From Puniceicoccales bacterium (GTDB lineage: Bacteria > Verrucomicrobiota > Verrucomicrobiia > Opitutales > UBA953), in assembly GCA_031279675.1 (NCBI GenBank), contig JAITIB010000013.1:1-12525 (forward strand): a stretch of DNA of 12,525 nucleotides, in the 5' to 3' direction. Position numbers and translations under genes: made by a program. Below, one piece after another: positions 7,325 through 12,525 of the stretch (positions are counted from its first letter, which is position 1; each line of letters opens with the position of its first letter). A model generated the notes under the pieces. That model searched no databases, was not told the origin of the DNA, and saw nothing but the letters and a program-made list of their open reading frames with translations.

Positions 7325-8866
7325 TCAATTTGCCGCGTCGGGACGGAGCACGGGGAAGAGGATCGTGTCGCGGATGTTCGCGGCACCGGTGAGCAGCACC
7401 ACAAGACGGTCAATGCCAATGCCCATGCCTCCGGCAGGGGGCATCCCGTGCTCCAGCGCCTCGAGGAAATCGGCGTCAATTTTTTGCGCCTCGCCGCCCG
7501 CCTGCGCCTCAAGCATGGCGCGCTGGGCGCCGGGATCGTTTTGCTCCGAGTACGCGGGGGCGATTTCCTGCCCGTTGACGCATAGCTCGAACACGTCGAG
7601 CGTGCCGGGGTCGGCGGCGTTGAGCTTGGCGAGCGGGCAAAGCTCCCGGGGTATGTGCGTGACAAAAGTGGGCTGGATGAGCGCCGGCTCGATGAGCTTG
7701 CCGTAAATCTCGTTGGTGATCTCGTAATCCTCCCAATCCTCGCGGACTTCCCTGAGCCCGAACTTTTCGCGGCACGCGGCAAGTTTTTCCGCCTTGTCGC
7801 GCGAAAACCAGCCGGGGTCGGCGGTTTTTTCAATGACAAGCTCCTTGTAGGACACCTCGCGCCACGCGCCGCCAAGCTCAATGGGCGTGCCGTCGTGACG
7901 GGCAATCCGGGTCGTGCCAAGGAGCTCCGCGCAGAGATGCTGGATGAGCGAACGCACGAGCGCCATCATGCCGCGATAATCGGTGTAGGCTTGGTAGAGC
8001 TCAAGCATGGTGAACTCGGGGCTGTGCTTGCGATCATAGCCCTCGTTGCGAAAAACGCGCCCTATCTCGAACACGCGGTCGATGCCGCCGACAAGGCAGC
8101 GCTTGAGATGGAGCTCGAGCGCGATGCGCAGGTAAAAATCACAATCAAGCGCATTAAACCGGGTGATGAACGGGCGCGCGGCGGCACCGCCGGCAACGGT
8201 GTGGAAGGTCGGCGTCTCAACCTCCCTGAATTCGCGCGCCCAGAGAAATTTGCGAATCTCCTCCACGATCCGGCTGCGCAACAGGAGCCGCTGGCGCGAT
8301 TCGGGGTTGATGATGAGATCAAGATAACGCTGCCGGTAGATCTGTTCACTGTCGGCAAGCCCGTGCCACTTTTCCGGCAGCGGACGGAGGGCCTTGGCGA
8401 CAAGGGCGTAATCCTTCACGCGCACGGTGGCCTCGCCGGTCGAGGTTCGGAAGACCGGCCCGCGCACCCCGATGATGTCCCCTATGTCCACCATTTTTTT
8501 GAAATGCGCATTGTAGCGCCCGGCGCCGATCTCGTCCCGGGTGAAGTAAAGCTGGATGATGCCGTCACGATCGAGAATCTTGGCAAAACTTGCCTTGCCC
8601 ATGATGCGAAGCGTGAGAACGCGCCCGGCAACAGAAACCTCGGGACCCGGTGGAGGCTTGGGCGAGGGCGCTTCCGCGGACGACGGCGAAGCCCCGGGCC
8701 CGGCGTGGGGAGCGGGGGCAAGCTCAACGCACTGGCGCGAGGTGTGCGTCTGCTCCCAGTTGCCGCGAAAAGGGTCCTCGCCAGACGCGCGCAATTGGGC
8801 AAGCTTCTCTTTGCGGACGGCGTGAAGGTCATGCGAAATGGCGTTAAGATCGGAGGTGGCGCTCAT
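7325..8866 (-). CDS. lysS: Lysyl-tRNA synthetase (class II)
   Basis: This cytoplasmic enzyme charges tRNA-Lys with lysine using ATP. The 513-residue product has the full class II layout. An N-terminal OB-fold anticodon-binding domain carries GKASFAKILDRDG and KALRPLPEKWHGL, followed by RYRQRYLDLI. Motif 1 is around FREVETPTF with GGAAARPFIT. Motif 2 is FRNEGYDRKHSPEFT, and motif 3 is GMGIGIDRLVVLL near the C-terminus. The start at 8866 (MSATSDLNA) gives a normal length; an ATG at 9088 would add a basic leader unlike the family and cross the folD promoter region. Residues about 49-76 are a Pro/Ala/Ser-rich stretch in the OB domain where E. coli LysRS has an acidic linker. No Shine-Dalgarno sequence precedes the ATG. 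It is divergent from folD and first of a possible lysS, PstS-like, tRNA-Gly unit. Confidence 0.97.
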   Translation of the reverse strand: MSATSDLNAISHDLHAVRKEKLAQLRASGEDPFRGNWEQTHTSRQCVELAPAPHAGPGASPSSAEAPSPKPPPGPEVSVAGRVLTLRIMGKASFAKILDRDGIIQLYFTRDEIGAGRYNAHFKKMVDIGDIIGVRGPVFRTSTGEATVRVKDYALVAKALRPLPEKWHGLADSEQIYRQRYLDLIINPESRQRLLLRSRIVEEIRKFLWAREFREVETPTFHTVAGGAAARPFITRFNALDCDFYLRIALELHLKRCLVGGIDRVFEIGRVFRNEGYDRKHSPEFTMLELYQAYTDYRGMMALVRSLIQHLCAELLGTTRIARHDGTPIELGGAWREVSYKELVIEKTADPGWFSRDKAEKLAACREKFGLREVREDWEDYEITNEIYGKLIEPALIQPTFVTHIPRELCPLAKLNAADPGTLDVFELCVNGQEIAPAYSEQNDPGAQRAMLEAQAGGEAQKIDADFLEALEHGMPPAGGMGIGIDRLVVLLTGAANIRDTILFPVLRPDAAN

Positions 8867-9008
8867 TGTTCGGGTCGGATTTGGTCTGTTGAAAATGGCG
8901 CGCGAACGTGCCGCCCCCGCCTTGCATGGCAAGGGAAAAGGGAACCGCCCGCGCCACCGGAAAATTTCGTGTTTATTCACGCCATGGCAAGGTCCATACG
9001 GTGGCGCC
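8867..9008. promoter_or_regulatory. Divergent lysS/folD promoter region
   Basis: These 142 bases separate divergent lysS and folD and must hold the promoters of both if each starts here. I see no convincing -35/-10 pair. A perfect 6-base inverted repeat, CCTTGC-ATG-GCAAGG, lies at 8920-8934. Its right half, CATGGCAAGG (8925-8934), recurs as a direct repeat at 8983-8992, 26 bases before the folD left end at 9009. These may be protein-binding sites. The function as promoter region is inferred from gene layout. Confidence 0.4.
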
Positions 9009-9926
9009 ATGTCCATCATCGACGGAAACGCCATTGCACAACAAATCCTGCTGGAGGTGAAATCACGCGTCGCGGCAATCGCGCCCATTGTGCCCCATGT
9101 CGCCTTCGTGCGCGTCGGGGACGACCCCGCGTCAGTCTCCTACGTCAGCAAAAAACAAAAAACCGCAGCCGAAGCGGGAATGAAGTCATCGCTCCGCCTG
9201 TTCGCACACGACGTCTCGAAGGAGGAGCTCTTTGCGCACCTCGACACTCTCAACGCGGACGCCAGCGTGCACGGGATCCTGGTACAGGCACCGCTGCCCG
9301 GGCACCTTTCGGAAACGGAAATTTTCAACCGTATCTCCCGGAACAAGGACGTGGACGGGTTCACGACATCAAGCCTCGGACAACTGGCCCAGGAACTGCC
9401 GGGAACCTTTGCCCCGTGCACACCGGCGGGCATCCTTGAGCTGTTGAAACGCTCCGGAGTGAAAACCGCCGGCGCGCACGCCGTCGTCATCGGACGCAGC
9501 CTCATCGTTGGCAAACCGGTCGCGCTCCTGCTCTCGGCACGGGGAACCGACGCCACCGTGACCGTCTGCCATTCACGCACACCCAACCTCGCCCGCTTCA
9601 CGCGCGAAGCCGACATCCTCGTGGCGGCGATTGGCAAACCACGCCTTGTCACCGCGGACATGGTGAAACCCGGCGCAGTCATCATCGACGTGGGAATCAA
9701 CCGCATTCCCGACGCCGCAAAAAAAACAGGATGCCGGCTCGTGGGAGACGTGGACTTTGACAACGTGGCGCCCAAAGCCTCGCTCATCACACCCGTTCCC
9801 GGAGGCGTCGGGCCGATGACCGTGGCCATGCTCATGAAAAACACCCTCGCCGCCTGCGAACGCGCCGCGGGAATGCCCGCGCAAAGCCGGGAACCCGCAA
9901 CGGCACCAACGCCTTTTAAGGCGTGA
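9009..9926 (+). CDS. folD: Methylenetetrahydrofolate dehydrogenase / methenyltetrahydrofolate cyclohydrolase
   Basis: FolD interconverts 5,10-methylene-, 5,10-methenyl- and 10-formyl-tetrahydrofolate in the cytoplasm, using NADP, and supplies one-carbon units for purines and fMet-tRNA. The 305-residue product has the usual length. YVSKKQK places the catalytic lysine at K49. GILVQAPLP and KDVDGF (D116) match the substrate site, but the family's HPxN after DGF is TTSS here. VVIGRSLIVGKPVALLL is the dinucleotide-binding segment, and PGGVGPMTVAMLMKNT closes the domain. The start at 9009 (MSIIDGNAIA) fits homologues; the longer frame from 8838 reads back over lysS. No Shine-Dalgarno sequence is present. 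The last residues (AGMPAQSREPATAPTPFKA) form a short extra tail. The DUF4340-type gene follows 32 bases later, probably in the same operon. Confidence 0.96.
   Translation: MSIIDGNAIAQQILLEVKSRVAAIAPIVPHVAFVRVGDDPASVSYVSKKQKTAAEAGMKSSLRLFAHDVSKEELFAHLDTLNADASVHGILVQAPLPGHLSETEIFNRISRNKDVDGFTTSSLGQLAQELPGTFAPCTPAGILELLKRSGVKTAGAHAVVIGRSLIVGKPVALLLSARGTDATVTVCHSRTPNLARFTREADILVAAIGKPRLVTADMVKPGAVIIDVGINRIPDAAKKTGCRLVGDVDFDNVAPKASLITPVPGGVGPMTVAMLMKNTLAACERAAGMPAQSREPATAPTPFKA
9909..9924 (+). other. Inverted repeat over the folD stop codon
   Basis: ACGCCTT-TT-AAGGCGT is a perfect 7-base inverted repeat that ends inside the folD stop codon. As RNA it would form a 5-base stem with a six-base loop. 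No T-run follows, so it is not a plain terminator. It also covers the GTG at 9923, a possible but less likely start for the next gene. Confidence 0.35.
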
Positions 9927-9958
9927 TTTGCGCGCAAGCCCACCGTAATTGTCCCCCC

Positions 9959-11950
9959 ATGCGTTTCAAAATAACCGCCCTCCTCCTCCTCGCCAATGCC
10001 ATCACCCTTGGCCTCATCTGGCATTTTGAAAACAACCGCAACCACGGCGCCACCGCCGCCACAACGCCCCTCTTCACCCCCGACATCCACGCCATCACCT
10101 TTGACGGACCCGGCGTCTCCCAACCCTACACACTCGAAAAACACGCACACGGCTGGCGCCTCGCCCAACCCTACGCGTGGGAAGCCGAGCTCAGCCACGT
10201 CAACCGCATCCTCGAACACCTGCGCTTTCTCCAACTCGACGAAAGCTTCACCATTGCCGAAGCCAAGGCCACCGGCAGCACACTCGCCAACTACGGCCTC
10301 GACACCCCGCAGGCCCGGCTCAGCGTCCGGGGCACAGCCCCCACCCCCATCAACATCCAGATCGGGAACCCCGGCACCGGGAAAATATACCTCCTCACCG
10401 ACACCGGACGAATCATCCACCACAACACGGAAAAACTCTTCGCCAGCTTGAACCACACCCCCGAACACCTGCGCGCACGGACAATATTCACCGTCGGCTC
10501 CCACGAAGTGCGCAACATCGTCATCCACTCCACCGCACCCGGAGCCCCGGAACAGCACACGCGCATCAAGCGCGACCAACGCCCGCCACACCCGGGGCAG
10601 ACCGACATCGAGCGCATCTGGCGCATCGAGACCCCCATAAGTGCCGACGCCTCGCGCCACCTCGTCGAAGCCCGCCTGGAACAACTCACCCGCCTCGCCT
10701 ACCAACGCTTCCTCCCCCCCGCACCCGAAACCACAACGCCCGAGCAACTCCAGCAAACCGGCCTCGCAACCCCCGTCCTGCGCATCACCCTCGAAGGCAA
10801 CAACCGCTTCCAAACACTCCACATCGGCAACCCCGACCCCGCCACCATCGACACCCGCAACCCCGCGCGTTTCGCAAAACTTGAGGGCAACCGCGCCATC
10901 TTCACCTTGCGCGAATCCGACATCAACGTCTGGAACAACGCCGCCTCCACGCTGCGCGAACGCGAATTTTTCCAATTCCCCCCGGCGCTCCTCACCGAAA
11001 TCACCCTCCGCCACAACAACCAGACCCTCGTCTTCCACCGCCGCGACGACACCACCGAATGGGGCGAATGGACCATCCCCAAGCTCCCCGGCACCACCGC
11101 CACCGTCACCCTCGCCACCGACCCCCAGATCATGCGCCAGCTCATCACAACACTTAACCACCTTCACGCCGAAAACTTCGTCACCGACACACCCACCCCC
11201 GCGCAACTTCAGCAAACCGGCCTCGCCATCCCCGCCTACCAAATCGAACTCGCATTCAAGGACGCCGCCCGCCGCACACTTCACATCGCCACCCCGCCCA
11301 ACGCCCCGCCCGAAGCCCCCCTCTACGCGCAAATCGCAGGGGAACCCACACTCTACACCCTCGCCACCGGCTTCCTGCGCCACCTCCCCCTCGACCCCAA
11401 GCACTACCGCAACCGCCTCGTCGAGCAACTCCCCCCAGACACCCTCACCTCCGTGAAAATCACCGACCTGGCCACGCGCAAAGCCCTCCTCACCCTCTCC
11501 CGCGCCCCCAACGAAACATGGGACAAGGTCCTTCTCGCCCACCCCCAGCATGAACGCATCCCCATGCGGACCCTCCTCGCCCAACTCACCACCCTGCGCG
11601 CACGCCAATACCTCGCCGACACCTTCCGCCTTGATTACACAGAAAAACACCTCGACGCCACCACGCCCGAACCCTGGCGATACCTCCTCGAAACCACCAC
11701 CTCGACGCCCGCCACCACCGCCAACGACACCCGGAAACTCTACCTCACCAAACGCCTCGGCGGCACAACCCAAACCGCGGGAAGCCCCGTCCAGAACTGC
11801 ATTTTCCACATCGAACAGCCCCTCATGGACGCCCTCTTCCCCTTCACCTTTGAACGCGACCCCTCCCGCGAAATCATCCCCATCCCCCAGGCGCCGGACC
11901 TCCCCCAAGCTCCCCCAGCCACGCCACAAACACAGTCAGAGAAACATTGA
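9959..11950 (+). CDS. Membrane-anchored protein with three DUF4340-like repeats
   Basis: The 663-residue product has an N-terminal membrane anchor (residues about 5-22) followed by a long domain expected outside the cytoplasmic membrane. Three spaced copies of one signature appear: LANYGLDTPQARLSV at 109, LQQTGLATPVLRITL at 264 and LQQTGLAIPAYQIEL at 417, each followed by a strand ending near 'I-G-N-P' or 'I-A-T-P'. This 'GL-x-x-P' pattern is typical of DUF4340, a family of unknown function often found with Gld-type ABC transporter genes in Verrucomicrobiota and Bacteroidota. No such transporter genes are visible here. The tail (about 640-663) is Pro/Gln-rich. The ATG at 9959 was chosen because it sits right at the anchor; a GTG at 9923 overlaps the folD stop and would add 12 residues. 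The third codon position is almost always C. Probably co-transcribed with folD. Confidence 0.8.
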   Translation: MRFKITALLLLANAITLGLIWHFENNRNHGATAATTPLFTPDIHAITFDGPGVSQPYTLEKHAHGWRLAQPYAWEAELSHVNRILEHLRFLQLDESFTIAEAKATGSTLANYGLDTPQARLSVRGTAPTPINIQIGNPGTGKIYLLTDTGRIIHHNTEKLFASLNHTPEHLRARTIFTVGSHEVRNIVIHSTAPGAPEQHTRIKRDQRPPHPGQTDIERIWRIETPISADASRHLVEARLEQLTRLAYQRFLPPAPETTTPEQLQQTGLATPVLRITLEGNNRFQTLHIGNPDPATIDTRNPARFAKLEGNRAIFTLRESDINVWNNAASTLREREFFQFPPALLTEITLRHNNQTLVFHRRDDTTEWGEWTIPKLPGTTATVTLATDPQIMRQLITTLNHLHAENFVTDTPTPAQLQQTGLAIPAYQIELAFKDAARRTLHIATPPNAPPEAPLYAQIAGEPTLYTLATGFLRHLPLDPKHYRNRLVEQLPPDTLTSVKITDLATRKALLTLSRAPNETWDKVLLAHPQHERIPMRTLLAQLTTLRARQYLADTFRLDYTEKHLDATTPEPWRYLLETTTSTPATTANDTRKLYLTKRLGGTTQTAGSPVQNCIFHIEQPLMDALFPFTFERDPSREIIPIPQAPDLPQAPPATPQTQSEKH

Positions 11951-12049
11951 CACGCCCCCCGCCCGCTTTACCAACGCACCGCCAGAAGGCCGTGCTGCAA
12001 ACATGCGCACACCCTCAACCCATCCAAAAACATCAACCATCACACAATC

Positions 12050-12525
12050 ATGTCCAAAAGTTACTTCCCAGAAGTCAAGGCACCCATCGCCTACGAAGGC
12101 GCCAAGAGCAAAAACCCGCTCGCCTACAAATGGTATGACGCCAAACGCGTCATCCGCGGCAAAACCATGAAGGACCACTTCCGGTTCGCCATCGCCTACT
12201 GGCACACCTACAAGGCCGCCGGCGTTGACATGTTCGGCCCCGCCGCATGGGTCCGCGACTGGAACGCCGGAAGCCCCATCGAAGCCGCCCAACGCGCCCT
12301 CGATGCCAACTTCGAATTCGTCCAAAAACTCGGCGTTGACTATTACTGCTTCCACGACCGCGACATCGCCCCCGAAGGCAGCACCATCGCAGAGTCCACG
12401 AAAAACCTCCACGCCATCATCGAACTCGCCAAGAAGAAGCAGGACGAAACCGGCATCAAACTCCTCTGGGGCACAGCCAACCTCTTCAGCAACCCCCGCT
12501 ACACCCACGGCGCAGGCACCAACCC
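12050..12525 (+). CDS. xylA: Xylose isomerase, 3' partial
   Basis: XylA converts D-xylose to D-xylulose (and glucose to fructose) in the cytoplasm, using two divalent metals, and opens the pentose route with xylulokinase. The first 158 residues are visible before the window ends. AYEGAKSKNPLAYKWYD, FRFAIAYWHT, DMFGPAAW and the catalytic YYCFHDRDIAPEGS (H102 and D105, equivalent to H101 and D104 of E. coli) are all present, as is KLLWGTANLFSNPRY. It matches the long (class II) type found in E. coli and many anaerobes. It begins 99 bases after the DUF4340-type gene, with no Shine-Dalgarno sequence, no visible terminator and no obvious promoter in the gap, so whether it starts a new unit is open. 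No xylose regulator or transporter is in the window. Confidence 0.96.
   Translation, partial: MSKSYFPEVKAPIAYEGAKSKNPLAYKWYDAKRVIRGKTMKDHFRFAIAYWHTYKAAGVDMFGPAAWVRDWNAGSPIEAAQRALDANFEFVQKLGVDYYCFHDRDIAPEGSTIAESTKNLHAIIELAKKKQDETGIKLLWGTANLFSNPRYTHGAGTN

Noticed and set aside
6074..7585. A 503-codon plus-strand frame over the tRNA and the PstS-like gene
   Set aside because: It reads through a tRNA and a terminator and is antisense to a gene with a clear signal peptide and fold pattern.
8867..9088. An N-terminal extension of LysRS from an ATG at 9088
   Set aside because: It would overlap the start of folD and add a leader unlike any LysRS; the ATG at 8866 gives the normal length.
7655..9439. 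A 594-codon plus-strand frame over lysS and the folD start
   Set aside because: It is the complement of a certain lysS and crosses into folD in another frame, with no protein-like motif of its own.
9140..11929. A 929-codon open frame on the minus strand, antisense to folD and the DUF4340 gene
   Set aside because: Its product is low-complexity (runs of Gly, Val, Glu) with no recognisable domain. It arises because the plus-strand genes use C in nearly every third position.

Overview
The window joins two unlike stretches of bacterial DNA. Bases 1 to about 5180 look like the edge of a prophage or other mobile element. Bases 5383 to 12525 look like ordinary chromosome. The chromosomal half is GC-rich, uses C-ending codons heavily, and shows no Shine-Dalgarno sequence before any of its six protein starts. 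Its LysRS and xylose isomerase are bacterial types. A Verrucomicrobiota (Opitutales-like) host is my best guess from gene content and style, but nothing here proves it.

Mobile side. A very long ORF, open at the left edge, encodes a phage-type 'polyvalent' protein of at least 1456 residues. It starts with what looks like the tail of an ADP-ribosyltransferase-type domain. An LPD3/nuclease-like segment follows, then a zinc metallopeptidase with HEIGH, a long helical region, and an LPD38-like C-terminal region. After it comes a small multi-pass membrane protein, built from a duplicated two-helix unit, with a good ribosome binding site. Its reading frame runs without a stop into a short remnant that resembles a transposase C-terminus in another frame. 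The frame ends exactly at the start of the first chromosomal gene.

Chromosomal side. A YycJ/WalJ-like metallo-beta-lactamase-fold hydrolase (+) converges on a minus-strand group: lysS, then an orphan PstS-like periplasmic binding protein, then tRNA-Gly(GCC). A bidirectional terminator separates them. lysS diverges from folD across a 142-base intergenic region. folD is followed after 32 bases by a membrane-anchored protein with three DUF4340-like repeats. The 5' part of xylA (xylose isomerase) runs off the right edge.

The most interesting parts are the polyvalent protein with its repeated interdomain linker, the duplicated membrane protein beside it, the junction near 5.1-5.4 kb, and the triplicated DUF4340 protein. 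I found no CRISPR array, no rRNA, no complete insertion sequence, and no gene-free stretch over 300 bases. All family assignments come from reading motifs; no database search was run.
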